DNA from: an uncultured Mucilaginibacter sp.
GTDB lineage: Bacteria; Bacteroidota; Bacteroidia; Sphingobacteriales; Sphingobacteriaceae
Assembly: GCF_937859865.1 (NCBI RefSeq)
Contig: NZ_CALMAT010000009.1
Location: 1 to 64,000, forward strand
DNA: 64,000 nt
Direction: 5' to 3'
A program made the translations under genes and the position numbers. Below are positions 32,854 through 41,706 of this stretch, one piece after another. Each line of letters begins with the position of its first letter. The stretch's first letter is position 1. A model generated the notes under the pieces. The model worked only from the letters and a program-made list of their open reading frames with translations, ran no database searches and was not told the DNA's origin.

Positions 32854-33080
32854 TCCGTCCTTTAAGCTTAGGATTTTTTTAATCCCCCTACAATATCCAA
32901 ATGTGCTGGTTGCTCCTATAACATTAAACTTTAATACCTTAAAAAAAAGGTTGATAAAAGAAGCATCAATGGGATTAGCATGCTTCTTTTATCAACCTAA
33001 AATCTGTAATTGAGTTGTTGAATTAAATCAATAGGATCACAGATCCTTAGCTCAATGGACAGAGTTACAAACCCTGACCA
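32854..33080. repeat. Composite palindromic repeat, copy B (most complete)
   Basis: The left arm CCGTCCTTTAAGCTTAGGAT is roughly the reverse complement of the right arm AGGATCACAGATCCTTAGCT plus GTTACAAACCCTGACC. Between them AGGTTGATAAAAGAAGCAT (32948-32966) and its perfect complement (32980-32998) form a 19-bp hairpin from two motif cores. So the unit is a palindrome inside a palindrome. The remainder of the gap 32692-33170 is AT-rich with no gene. Confidence 0.85.
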
Positions 33081-33117
33081 GTAGAAAGTTAAACGTATTA
33101 TGCTGTTTAAAATTAAT

Positions 33118-33146
33118 AACCCTCCATAATTGTCTTTTGGAGGGTT
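33118..33146 (-). terminator. Hairpin after the SDR gene
   Basis: AACCCTCC (33118-33125) and GGAGGGTT (33139-33146) form an 8-bp stem. The tract after it on the minus strand is AT-rich with no long U-run, so efficiency is uncertain. Confidence 0.55.
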
Positions 33147-33170
33147 GTTAATAATCAACTTACCGATTTC

Positions 33171-33914
33171 TTATTTCAACGCATAGTTTAAATAGCCACC
33201 ATCAGCTTTTATTTCTGTTCCGGTAATATAGCTTGCCGCGTCTGAAGCCAAAAACAGCGCTGTTTTTGCAATCTCGTCAGGATCACCCATTCTCTGCAAT
33301 GCAGTTACTGAAGCCAAATATTCTTTTGCTTCCGGAGGTAGTACACTTGCTAAGCCTGGGGTTGTAATTGGCCCGGGGCTAATTATATTAACACGAATTT
33401 TTCTTGGGGCCAATTCATTTGCCGCAACTTGGGCAATTTTATTTAGTGCCCCTTTTGTTGCAGAATATACGCCCGTCCCTAAATTAGCGGCTGTTGCAAC
33501 ACTTGAAGACGTAAATAAGACGGAAGCACCATCAGACAAGTGTGGGATTAACTTTTGCAATGTGAAAAAATGACCTTTGACATTCGTGTTGAATTGTGCA
33601 TCGAATTCCTCTTCGGTAACTTGTGCAATTGGTGAAAAGACCCCAATTCCCGCATTTAAAAAAAGTACGTCTAATTTCACTTCACTTTCTGAAATCACTT
33701 TTTCCAATATCGAAATTTCTGTGAGTTTAGAAGTATCAGAAACAACAGTTTTCAATTTTGGACTTTTGATTTCTTCCGCTGCCTTTTGCAGATTGTCGGC
33801 ATTTCTTCCGGTAATCCAAACATTTGCACCCGCGTTGATAAATGCTTTTGCAGTTGCTAATCCAATTCCTGTACTACCGCCTGTAATCAAGACGTTTTTG
33901 TTTGTAAAGATCAT
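33171..33914 (-). CDS. SDR-family oxidoreductase
   Basis: 247 residues. NVLITGGSTGIGLATAKAFINAGANVWITGR is the NAD(P)-binding glycine motif, LFLNAGIG is the NAG motif, the catalytic Ser is in SSSVAT and the YSATK motif gives Tyr and Lys. ISPGPITTPG and DAASYITGTEIKADGGY are typical. It is divergent from an HxlR regulator gene whose operator-like repeat lies in the shared promoter, so it is the probable target of that regulator. Substrate unknown. Confidence 0.93.
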   Translation of the reverse strand: MIFTNKNVLITGGSTGIGLATAKAFINAGANVWITGRNADNLQKAAEEIKSPKLKTVVSDTSKLTEISILEKVISESEVKLDVLFLNAGIGVFSPIAQVTEEEFDAQFNTNVKGHFFTLQKLIPHLSDGASVLFTSSSVATAANLGTGVYSATKGALNKIAQVAANELAPRKIRVNIISPGPITTPGLASVLPPEAKEYLASVTALQRMGDPDEIAKTALFLASDAASYITGTEIKADGGYLNYALK

Positions 33915-33935
33915 ATCTTATTTTTTGATTTAGTA

Positions 33936-33943
33936 CAAAGTTA
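33936..33943 (-). promoter_or_regulatory. -7 element of the SDR gene
   Basis: TAACTTTG on the minus strand is an exact match to TAnnTTTG, 22 nt from the ATG. Confidence 0.55.
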
Positions 33944-33962
33944 AAATGTCTAATTTATTTTG

Positions 33963-34010
33963 GTTACTTTGTAACGAAAAGTAACAGTAACATTCGAGTA
34001 ACAAAGTAAC
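33963..34010. promoter_or_regulatory. Inverted-repeat operator between the SDR and hxlR-type genes
   Basis: GTTACTTTGT (33963-33972) and ACAAAGTAAC (34001-34010) are perfect 10-bp inverted repeats. AGTAACAGTAAC and GAGTAAC words lie between them, so GTAAC occurs five or more times in 48 bp. The right arm ends two bases before the regulator ATG. The layout fits an HxlR dimer site controlling both genes. Confidence 0.65.
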
Positions 34011-34012
34011 TT

Positions 34013-34369
34013 ATGAGTAACAACACATGCCACAACCTATGCCACAAAAAGGAGCTTATGGCTGTCCATGACGCTATGGATGTGCTAAATGGAAAATGGA
34101 AAATTTCTATTATTTCATCTATTTGCTTTTACAGCAAAAGAAGATTTTCTGATATTTTGAATGATGTTAGCGGAATATCGAATAAAATGTTGAGTAAGGA
34201 ACTGAAAGAACTGGAAATCAATAGACTTATTTCCCGAACAGTTTTAAATACTAAGCCAATAACTGTTCAATATCAGCTTACCGAGTATGGCCAAACATTA
34301 AAGGGAATTATAAGTGACCTTACAGATTGGGGGATAAATCATCGAAAAGTAATTACTGGAAATATATAA
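34013..34369 (+). CDS. HxlR-family winged-helix regulator
   Basis: 118 residues: CHNLCHKKELMAVHDAMDVLNGKWKISIISSICFYSKRRFSDILNDVSGISNKMLSKELKELEINRLISRTV is the HxlR winged helix. The N-terminal Cys residues (CHNLCHK) could sense redox or electrophiles, as in YodB/HypR; this is inference. Divergent from the SDR gene. Confidence 0.92.
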   Translation: MSNNTCHNLCHKKELMAVHDAMDVLNGKWKISIISSICFYSKRRFSDILNDVSGISNKMLSKELKELEINRLISRTVLNTKPITVQYQLTEYGQTLKGIISDLTDWGINHRKVITGNI

Positions 34370-34406
34370 GCATAAAACAACAAAGCCAAATTTTGCTGCC
34401 GGTGGT

Positions 34407-34556
34407 GGTTTGTAACCCCGTCCTTTGAATTAAGGATTTTTAATCCTATTAACCTGTCAAACCTTCTAACTGTAGCCTTTTCAATCCAAAAAAAGGTCGA
34501 TAAAAGAAGCATTTAATTTAAAAGCTCATGCTTCTTTTACCACCCTAAAATTGGTA
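34407..34556. repeat. Composite palindromic repeat, copy C (partial)
   Basis: GGTTTGTAACCCCGTCC and TTAAGGATTTTTAATCCT match the left arm of copy B, and then come AAAAAAAGGTCGA and a motif hairpin: TAAAAGAAGCAT (34501-34512) pairing with ATGCTTCTTTTA (34528-34539). The right arm is missing. It lies between the hxlR-type gene and the convergent end of the giant T9SS gene. Confidence 0.8.
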
Positions 34557-34579
34557 ACCCGCAACCCAAAACCCGCAAC

Positions 34580-37500
34580 TTACCGAATCAAATGGATAAT
34601 CCCCTGCCTGCTTGGCGGGCCATGATTGTAACTCATGCCAGTCCATTCTTTACCGTTGATGTATGTGCCTTCTATTTGCCAAACGTAAACCCCTTGTGGC
34701 GCAGGCTGGCCGCCCATCATGCCGTCCCAGCCTTCGGCCGGTTCGCCGCGCTCGGTCAGTTTGGTGGTTTCCCAAATCACTTGTCCCCATTTGTTAAATA
34801 CGCGCATCCGCCAGGTTTTTAAGCCGGAACCTTTTATTTTGAATGTCGTTACTTCGTCGTATTTGCTGGTTGGCATAAAAGCATTCGGAACAAACATTTG
34901 TCCGGGTACACCGGTGATTTGGACTTTATGAACGATGGTATCGCCGCATCCCTGCAAATTGTAAACAATCAGCCGTACTTTGTAAACGCCGGTGTCGCGA
35001 TACGTATGCCCCGGGTTTTGCTTGCTCGAACCGCTGCCGTCGCCAAAACTCCATTGCCATAAAAGCGGTGAGTTAGTACTTCGGTCCGCAAAATCAAAAT
35101 TATGGTACGGGTAGGCAATCACGCTGTCGGGTTTCACGGTAAATGCTGCTTTTGGCGGTATCGTTATCGTGATGTAGTTTTTCATCACCATCGTATCGCT
35201 GCAACTCAAACCGTTTTTGGCAATTAAAGTAATGGTATAAGGCGTATTGCGGGCCGTAAAAGTGTGCTGCGGGTTGGCTGCTGTCGCCGTTCCGCCATCG
35301 CCAAAATCCCAGAAATACGTGTTTCCAGTGCCGGGCGTCAGGTTTTTAAAGTTAACGTTTTGGCGGATGCAGCCCGTTTGCACATCGGCGTTAAAGTTGG
35401 CGACCGGCTGCGGATAAACTGTAACAGACTGGTAAGTAGAAGTATCGGCACAACCATTGGTAGCCGTTAGTTTGATGTTGAACGTACCGCTTTTAAGGAA
35501 AGTGTGCGTAACCACTTCCGGTGCCGATTGTGTAGCCTGCGTGGTGCCATCGCCAAAATCATACGTAAAATAATTGCCGCCTTTGGTGTTGTTGTAGAAA
35601 TTAACGGTCCAGGGCGCACAACCAACTTTCTGATCGGCATTAATAACCAATTGCGGCAAAACCGATTTTGGCGAAATGCGCAAATTGTATTGTGTTACAC
35701 TGATGCCGCATTCGGTTTGGGCGGTCATTTTCACCACAAAAGTTTTGGCCGTCGCTGAAATGTAAGTATGCAGCACGTTCTGATTGTCGTGCGTAACCAG
35801 CGTTTGCCCGTCGCCAAAATCAAAAGTATAAGTGTTGTTGATGCCGGGCGAAGTATTGTTGAAGTTGACCGTGAACGGAGAACAGCCGATCGTTCGGTCG
35901 GGTGTAAAAATCGAGATTGGTTTCGGCCTCACCAAAACGGTAGAAGTGTAAGTGCGGATGCCGCAGGTGGTTAACGCTTTTAAGGTGATGGTAAATGTGG
36001 TGTCTTTGCCATCCTTACGCGGCTGAAAAGTAACCGGAAGCGGGTTTACCAAAGCCGAAGTTTGGCCGTTGCCGAAATTCCAGGTGTAAGTGGCCTGGTC
36101 TTTCGGGTTAGAAGTATTGTTAAAGGTAACCGTTAAAGGGCCGCAGCCTTTGTTTTGGTCTTGGGTAAAGCTGGCTTTTACTTCTTTGATCGTTGAAAAA
36201 GTATGGGTAAAAGAAGCATCCGGGCAACCGAACTTGCTGGTCACGATCAGTTTGATGACCACTTGTTTGTTGTCTTCGGTGATCGTATAACCAGGGAAAG
36301 TCAGCCCGCTGCCAAACTGCACGCCGTCGGCAAACCAACTATAAGTCGCATTTCCGGGAGCTGCTGTTGCTTTGATATTTTTGGCATCCAAAACATAAGG
36401 GATACAGCCCAGATCGCCGGTAAAAGTATAAGTTGGATTTACCAGCGGGTTTACATTTACGTTGATGACATTGCTGATGCTTTGCTGCGGGCCGGTACAC
36501 AAAAGCGAAGTAACCACCCGCCGGAATTGCGTAGTAACCGTTAAACTGTTGATCTGGTAATTGATACCGTTTGCGCCGGAAATGTTGGTCCAGTTGGCAC
36601 CGTTATCAATACTGCTTTGCCATTGGTAATAGTAAACACCATCGGCACCGGCCGGTGTGCTGCCAACGAAAAGTTTTGGCGTGTTGTTGTAGCAAACTTC
36701 CTGGTTGCTGCCAACGGTATTTTCTGTGATGGGTGGTTGAACAATGATGTGTACCGGCTGGCTGATGCTGCTGCAAGGGCCGGAAGTTACAATCCGCCTA
36801 AAATAAATACTGCTCGTAGCCGTAAAGGTGTAATTAATGCTGCTGGCACCTCGGATTGTAGCCCAGTTGGCGTTATCGGCACTGCTTTCCCAACTGTAAG
36901 CGTAGTTGCCGTTTCCACCGGTTGGCTTGTCGCCGATGACGGAAATGGTTTGTCCGTAACAAACGGCAGGCGCAGGGAAACTGATGTTGTTGCTGAGCAA
37001 TGAAAGATCGGAAATGGTTACGTCATCGGCAGAAGTAGCGCAGGCGCCAGTGCTGGTGATCGTCCAACGGAAAGTATATTGCTGGCCGGCAACCAAACCG
37101 CTAATTGGCGTATTATAACGGCTTGCATCGGCGAAGCCAACACCATTTTGACCGGAAGTTAAAGTCCACACACCGGTTGATGGCGAAGGGTTATTTCCCC
37201 TTAAAACATAAGTTGGCGAACTGCAAATCGCTTCATCCGCACCGGCATTTGCGGTAACCGGCTGCGGCAAAACAGTAACGGTAGCATCAACCGTAGGGCC
37301 AACACAGTTGTTTGCGCTGATTGGCGTAAGGTGATAAACAACGGTGGCAGGCGTAGTTAACGTAGAAGTAAGCACATCATCAATGCTGGTAGCAATCGTT
37401 GGATCCTGTTTTTTCATGTTACTAATGCCAGCAACAGGATCAAAAGTCCAGGATACCAAAGAGCCAGGAATATTAGTCTTAAACTTAATGCCAGTCGAAC

Positions 37501-40500
37501 TTCCGCTGCAAACCTGGTTGCCCGTACTGGTTAGGATGATTTGCGGGATTGGTGTTACGGTAACGTTTAGGGTATAAGGTTTGCCAGGGCAATTTTTGTT
37601 GATTGGTGTAATGGTGTAAGTAACTGTTTTATTATAAAGCGGATCATTGTTTACCAAAACATCATTAATATCAGCCGTATTATGCGTAACAGATGGCGAT
37701 TCTGAAGAAACCCAGGTAAAAGAAGTATTGGGATCATGTGCGGTAATATGATAACTTAAGGCACTTCCTGTACAAATCGGCCGACTTGGGCCGCTGGTAA
37801 TATAATTGGTATTTTGGGGCGTTACCGTAATGGTTACCACGTTACTGTTGTTTTCCTGCGCACCAGTACATAATAGTGTACTTACAACTCGGCGGAATTG
37901 TGTAGTAACGGTAAGGGCGTCAGGCTGATAATCTTTACTGTTTGCGTTGGTGGTAATGTTTGGCCAGGTTGCGCCATTGTCTTCACTTTTTTGCCACCGA
38001 TATTGGTAGATGCCATCGCCGCCGGCAGGTTTACTTCCGAGTAAAAGATCGGGCTTAGTATTATAACAGATTACTTGGTTTGCAGAGATGGAATTAGAAG
38101 CTAACTGAGGTTGCACCACAATTTGAACAGGACTGCTTGTGTTTGTGCAAGGGCCGGAAGTTACAATCCGCCTGAAATAAGTGGTTGCAGTTAAAGTGGG
38201 CGACAGGCTTTGCGCTGTTTGCTCGAGGATGGTTGTCCAGGAAGCACCGTCGGGGCTGCTTTGCCAAATATACGAATAAGTAAAGTTGCCGCCCGTTGGC
38301 TGATCACCATTAACCAATGCAGTTTGCCCGTAACAAATAGTTGAACTGGCAGAACTGATGTTGTTGGTTAGATCAGAAAGGTCGTTGATATTCACATCAT
38401 CCGAAGAAACAGCACATTGCGAAGCACCTGTAATCGTCCAACGAAAAGTGTAAAACTGGCCCGGCTGCAACCCGTTCACGATGGTATTAAATTGAGCGGC
38501 ATTTGCAAAAGCCACACCGGTTTGCCCAGAAACGATTGACCAGTTTCCGGAAGAAGTGCCTGGATCATTCCCTCTTAAAAGATAGCTGCTTGTACTGCAA
38601 ATGGCATCATCCGGACCTGCATTTGCCGGTACAGGCAAAGGTTGTACAGTAATGGTAACGGTAACCGGCGTACCTTCGCATAAAGTAGGGGCGGGGCCAA
38701 CAGGTGTAATGGTATAAGTTACCGAACCCGGAGTGGTGGCCGAAGCATTGTACAAAGCCTCCGTAATGGCAGTCGTATTGGTGGCAGGATGGTTAGAATT
38801 GTTGGAGATGCCTGGTGTGGCCGTACTCGTCCACATAAAAGTTGTGCCCGAAACATTGGAAGAAAGCCCAATATTAACGCTTTGCCCGCTACAAATGGTA
38901 GTTGCGGCCGGGTTAACCGTAACCGCAGGGCGCGGCCTTACCGTTACGGTAAAGGTAGAAGGAGTGCCGGGACAGCCATTGTTAACCGGTGTAATAGTAT
39001 AAGTTACCGTACCGTCATTGGTTGGGTCAGTATTGGTCAATACATCGCTAAAACCTCCTAAGCCGCTGGTCATAGTCCTGCTGATATTGGAAGTTGCCGT
39101 TGATGTCCAATTAATTGTACTTCCTGTAACTTGCCCTGATGGTTGATAGGAGAAAGTTTCCCCGGTACAAATAGTTTGATCTGAAGCATTGGCAACTTTA
39201 TTGCGCGGGTTAATCGTAATGATTACTTCGTCTGAAAGCTGGTCGCATGGAGCAGGGTAACCGGTTATTGCCGTTAAAGTCAACCTGACTTGTCCAGCAT
39301 CAACTTCGGCAGCAGTTGGTGTATAAACAGCGTTTAAAGCAGTCCTTCCGGGAGAGAAATTACCGTTCCCGCCAACCCATTGAAAACTTTGCGGTTGCGG
39401 GTTGGAAATTTTACCATCCAAATTTACTACATCAGCAGGACAAATAGTTTGGTCTGGCCCGGCATTTACCGTAGGCGATTGCAAAAAGGTAATGTTTTGC
39501 GAGTCATCAGCCGAACCGCAATTATTGGTTTGGGTAGCCTTAACCGTGTAAGTGGCAAAATCTGTAAATAATATTTGCGGATATTTTGAATTGGCACTGG
39601 TTCCGTTCTGGTAACTGTAATTGCCGCCCGTTACCGTCCAGCTATAAGTATTCGACTGATCGGTTGTTGTTCCGGTAAAAAGGGTTTGCGTAGTGCCGGG
39701 GTTATTGGCAAAAGTAAGCACCTGGTTGGTGCCGCAATATTGTTTATCAGGCGATAAAGTAACCGTTGGCGTGGTGTTTACCGTGATGGTTTGCGAAGTG
39801 CTTATCGCACCGCAAGATTCTGTACCGATGGATAAAGTAAGTGTATAAATGCCGGGCGAAGGAAACAATATCTGCGGGCTATGGCTGGCCGAAGTGGTAT
39901 TATTGATAAAAACCGTGCTTGCCGGGCCGGTTACGCTCCAGGTATAAGCGTTGTTTTGCGGGATGTTGGCGCAAGACTGATCGGTAACAGAATGATCAGT
40001 TGCCGAAACCATGCCATTGCTGCAAATGGTGGAATTATCTACCGTAAAGGCAGGCTGTGGTTTGGCTAAAATACAAACATCTTTATACACATCGGCCGCA
40101 CTACAAACACTGCCGCTTTGTGCAAGCAATTTTAAAAGGATCCGGTGTAAACCCGAAGTGGTAAAAGTATAGGTAAAAGGAGTACTGCCCGGCCTGTTTG
40201 TGGCAACAAGTTGGCCATCAACATACCAAGCGTACCTTGCATTGGTGTTTACGCAGTTTGCACTTGAAGCATCCTGGCCAGGATCAGAGGTATTGTTAAA
40301 AGTAACGGCATCGCCCAAACAAGCACTGTTCGGGGCAGTAAAACTATTGGTGGGCGGCTGTACTACTTTGGCATAAACCGTAGTCGGAGAACCGAGCTTA
40401 TCACAAATCCTGCTGCTCACCTGCGCATCAACCTGAAAAGTGTTGGCCTGCTGGCTATTGGTGTTGCCGCAGGAAGTATGGTTATAATTATGTGTCAACG

Positions 40501-41371
40501 TGCCGTGTAAAGCAATAATATCACATAAAGTATAAATGGTTGAGGTGCCATCGCCCCATTTCACAATAAAAAGGTTTCCGGGATAGTTGTACTGGATGCC
40601 ATTTGGCGAGGTATAATCAACCGAATAACTTAATGTTCCATACGGTCCGTTAAGGCAAACTGTATTATTGCCGGTGGTGCCAAAATTAGTGTTTAATTTA
40701 TTGTTAATGAGTTGGTAAGCTTTCGTTCCTTCCTTTCCGTTGTTAGTTGCTTTTACTAAAATGGTATAATTAGAAGTATTGGCACTAAAAGAAGTACCCG
40801 GGTTTAGTGTATAAGTCCCGCCATTGCTTTGGTTAAGTTCATCAAAGAAACTTGCCGTTACATTAGTGCCCGATGTAGAGGTGTTGATAAAATCATAAGA
40901 TGGGCTTGGGCTGGTACACGAGCCAAAAATTTCCGGGTTGTCGCTGTTGATGCTTGAGCCGTCAATACTGGCCAAAATGGGCGAACCTGCCACAATATTA
41001 ATGCTTGCCGTAGCAGAAGTTGCCGCAGGAAGGCTTGATTTGATGGCTAAGTTATAACCATTTCCGGGTGTTAAATTTGAAGGAATTACGCCGTTGACAA
41101 ACGTTGCATAAAAACCGGTATAGCTGCCAATCTCCGTGTCCGGAGTGCCTCCCGGAACGGATGAAATATAAAGCTTAAAAACATTGTTCGGGTCAATACA
41201 ACCGCCGGTAGTACCGATGGTAAACGGCACCGCAATACTCGAACCAGGCGTATAAGGCCCGGCATCAACTGCGCCCAGCGTTAAGGTTTGCGCGTTAGAA
41301 AAGCCGTGGCCGAGCGTTAAGAACGCAATTAAGCATAATACTTTTTTTAAACAAGCGTACAAGTGCCTCAT
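34580..41371 (-). CDS. Giant PKD/Ig-repeat surface protein, type IX secretion substrate (type B sorting domain)
   Basis: 2263 residues. The signal peptide (ending GFSNAQ) is followed by many PKD-like and Ig-like repeats (WTVTGGNYSY..., YTFDFGDGQT, FDFGDGTTQ, WDFGDGGTATAANPQHTF, WSFGDGSGSSKQNPGHTY). The last 90 residues (FVPNAFMPTSKYDEVTTFKI...VFNKWGQVIWET...GWDGMMGGQPAPQGVYVWQI) are the gliding-motility-associated C-terminal domain used as a type IX sorting signal. The protein is therefore exported to or beyond the cell surface, probably as an adhesin or matrix component. Two segments of about 350 residues (from NAGPDDAICS and NAGADEAICS) are near-duplicates. Three motif copies lie inside (36208, 37717, and a variant at 40786). 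The leader RNA is structured. Confidence 0.93.
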   Translation of the reverse strand: MRHLYACLKKVLCLIAFLTLGHGFSNAQTLTLGAVDAGPYTPGSSIAVPFTIGTTGGCIDPNNVFKLYISSVPGGTPDTEIGSYTGFYATFVNGVIPSNLTPGNGYNLAIKSSLPAATSATASINIVAGSPILASIDGSSINSDNPEIFGSCTSPSPSYDFINTSTSGTNVTASFFDELNQSNGGTYTLNPGTSFSANTSNYTILVKATNNGKEGTKAYQLINNKLNTNFGTTGNNTVCLNGPYGTLSYSVDYTSPNGIQYNYPGNLFIVKWGDGTSTIYTLCDIIALHGTLTHNYNHTSCGNTNSQQANTFQVDAQVSSRICDKLGSPTTVYAKVVQPPTNSFTAPNSACLGDAVTFNNTSDPGQDASSANCVNTNARYAWYVDGQLVATNRPGSTPFTYTFTTSGLHRILLKLLAQSGSVCSAADVYKDVCILAKPQPAFTVDNSTICSNGMVSATDHSVTDQSCANIPQNNAYTWSVTGPASTVFINNTTSASHSPQILFPSPGIYTLTLSIGTESCGAISTSQTITVNTTPTVTLSPDKQYCGTNQVLTFANNPGTTQTLFTGTTTDQSNTYSWTVTGGNYSYQNGTSANSKYPQILFTDFATYTVKATQTNNCGSADDSQNITFLQSPTVNAGPDQTICPADVVNLDGKISNPQPQSFQWVGGNGNFSPGRTALNAVYTPTAAEVDAGQVRLTLTAITGYPAPCDQLSDEVIITINPRNKVANASDQTICTGETFSYQPSGQVTGSTINWTSTATSNISRTMTSGLGGFSDVLTNTDPTNDGTVTYTITPVNNGCPGTPSTFTVTVRPRPAVTVNPAATTICSGQSVNIGLSSNVSGTTFMWTSTATPGISNNSNHPATNTTAITEALYNASATTPGSVTYTITPVGPAPTLCEGTPVTVTITVQPLPVPANAGPDDAICSTSSYLLRGNDPGTSSGNWSIVSGQTGVAFANAAQFNTIVNGLQPGQFYTFRWTITGASQCAVSSDDVNINDLSDLTNNISSASSTICYGQTALVNGDQPTGGNFTYSYIWQSSPDGASWTTILEQTAQSLSPTLTATTYFRRIVTSGPCTNTSSPVQIVVQPQLASNSISANQVICYNTKPDLLLGSKPAGGDGIYQYRWQKSEDNGATWPNITTNANSKDYQPDALTVTTQFRRVVSTLLCTGAQENNSNVVTITVTPQNTNYITSGPSRPICTGSALSYHITAHDPNTSFTWVSSESPSVTHNTADINDVLVNNDPLYNKTVTYTITPINKNCPGKPYTLNVTVTPIPQIILTSTGNQVCSGSSTGIKFKTNIPGSLVSWTFDPVAGISNMKKQDPTIATSIDDVLTSTLTTPATVVYHLTPISANNCVGPTVDATVTVLPQPVTANAGADEAICSSPTYVLRGNNPSPSTGVWTLTSGQNGVGFADASRYNTPISGLVAGQQYTFRWTITSTGACATSADDVTISDLSLLSNNISFPAPAVCYGQTISVIGDKPTGGNGNYAYSWESSADNANWATIRGASSINYTFTATSSIYFRRIVTSGPCSSISQPVHIIVQPPITENTVGSNQEVCYNNTPKLFVGSTPAGADGVYYYQWQSSIDNGANWTNISGANGINYQINSLTVTTQFRRVVTSLLCTGPQQSISNVINVNVNPLVNPTYTFTGDLGCIPYVLDAKNIKATAAPGNATYSWFADGVQFGSGLTFPGYTITEDNKQVVIKLIVTSKFGCPDASFTHTFSTIKEVKASFTQDQNKGCGPLTVTFNNTSNPKDQATYTWNFGNGQTSALVNPLPVTFQPRKDGKDTTFTITLKALTTCGIRTYTSTVLVRPKPISIFTPDRTIGCSPFTVNFNNTSPGINNTYTFDFGDGQTLVTHDNQNVLHTYISATAKTFVVKMTAQTECGISVTQYNLRISPKSVLPQLVINADQKVGCAPWTVNFYNNTKGGNYFTYDFGDGTTQATQSAPEVVTHTFLKSGTFNIKLTATNGCADTSTYQSVTVYPQPVANFNADVQTGCIRQNVNFKNLTPGTGNTYFWDFGDGGTATAANPQHTFTARNTPYTITLIAKNGLSCSDTMVMKNYITITIPPKAAFTVKPDSVIAYPYHNFDFADRSTNSPLLWQWSFGDGSGSSKQNPGHTYRDTGVYKVRLIVYNLQGCGDTIVHKVQITGVPGQMFVPNAFMPTSKYDEVTTFKIKGSGLKTWRMRVFNKWGQVIWETTKLTERGEPAEGWDGMMGGQPAPQGVYVWQIEGTYINGKEWTGMSYNHGPPSRQGIIHLIR

Positions 41372-41425
41372 CCTGCTTCAGCTTAAAAAGACCGAATAAA
41401 CTTGTACGCTTTTTAACGAAGCAGG
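41353..41425 (-). promoter_or_regulatory. Two crossing RNA pairings at the start of the giant T9SS gene
   Basis: In mRNA order: (a) CCTGCTTCGTTAAAAAG, (b) AAGCGTACAAGT, (c) CTTTTTAAGCTGAAGCAGG, ATG, (d) ACTTGTACGCTT. Segment a pairs with c (8 plus 8 bp with a small internal loop), ending right at the start codon. Segment b pairs perfectly with d (12 bp), which lies in codons 3-7. The pairings cross, so they form either a pseudoknot or alternatives. Segments a and b also share three bases. Either pairing would cover the translation start. Confidence 0.65.
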
Positions 41426-41497
41426 TTATGGTAATAATTTTCCCCAACCGCTTAGCCAAATTTGAGGCCTGTTTGAAATTAGCCTGATAAGGTTTCT

Positions 41498-41584
41498 ATG
41501 CTTCTTTTATCGTATAAAAATTGGTCGGCATCTGGTTTAGTTGAGTTGATAACAACACCAATTTTTATAGGGTAAAAGAAGCAT
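41498..41584. repeat. Inverted pair of full-length motifs
   Basis: ATGCTTCTTTTATCG with TATAAAAATTGGT (41498-41525) faces ACCAATTTTTATAGG with GTAAAAGAAGCAT (41557-41584). The 28-bp arms are nearly complementary with a loop of about 31 nt. It lies in the divergent gap 41372-41706 between the giant gene and the GH39-like gene. Confidence 0.85.
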
Positions 41585-41627
41585 TGTATTTTTTCTCCCA
41601 TCAAAATTAAACAACCGCTAAGTTTTA

Positions 41628-41657
41628 CTGATTTTTAGGCGGTAAAAGAAGCATCCG
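41628..41657 (+). repeat. Dispersed motif copy upstream of the GH39-like gene
   Basis: CTGATTTTTAGGCG then GTAAAAGAAGCATCCG (core 41643-41654), about 50 nt before the ATG. Confidence 0.85.
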
Positions 41658-41706
41658 AAAATTTAAACCGAAATAGAAAAGTACCGGATAAATAATACTT
41701 TTAAAG

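Noticed and set aside
29905-33080. Repeats A and B as CRISPR or integron attC sites
   Set aside because: Only three copies, large unequal spacing, no cas or integrase gene, and homology explained by nested palindromes.
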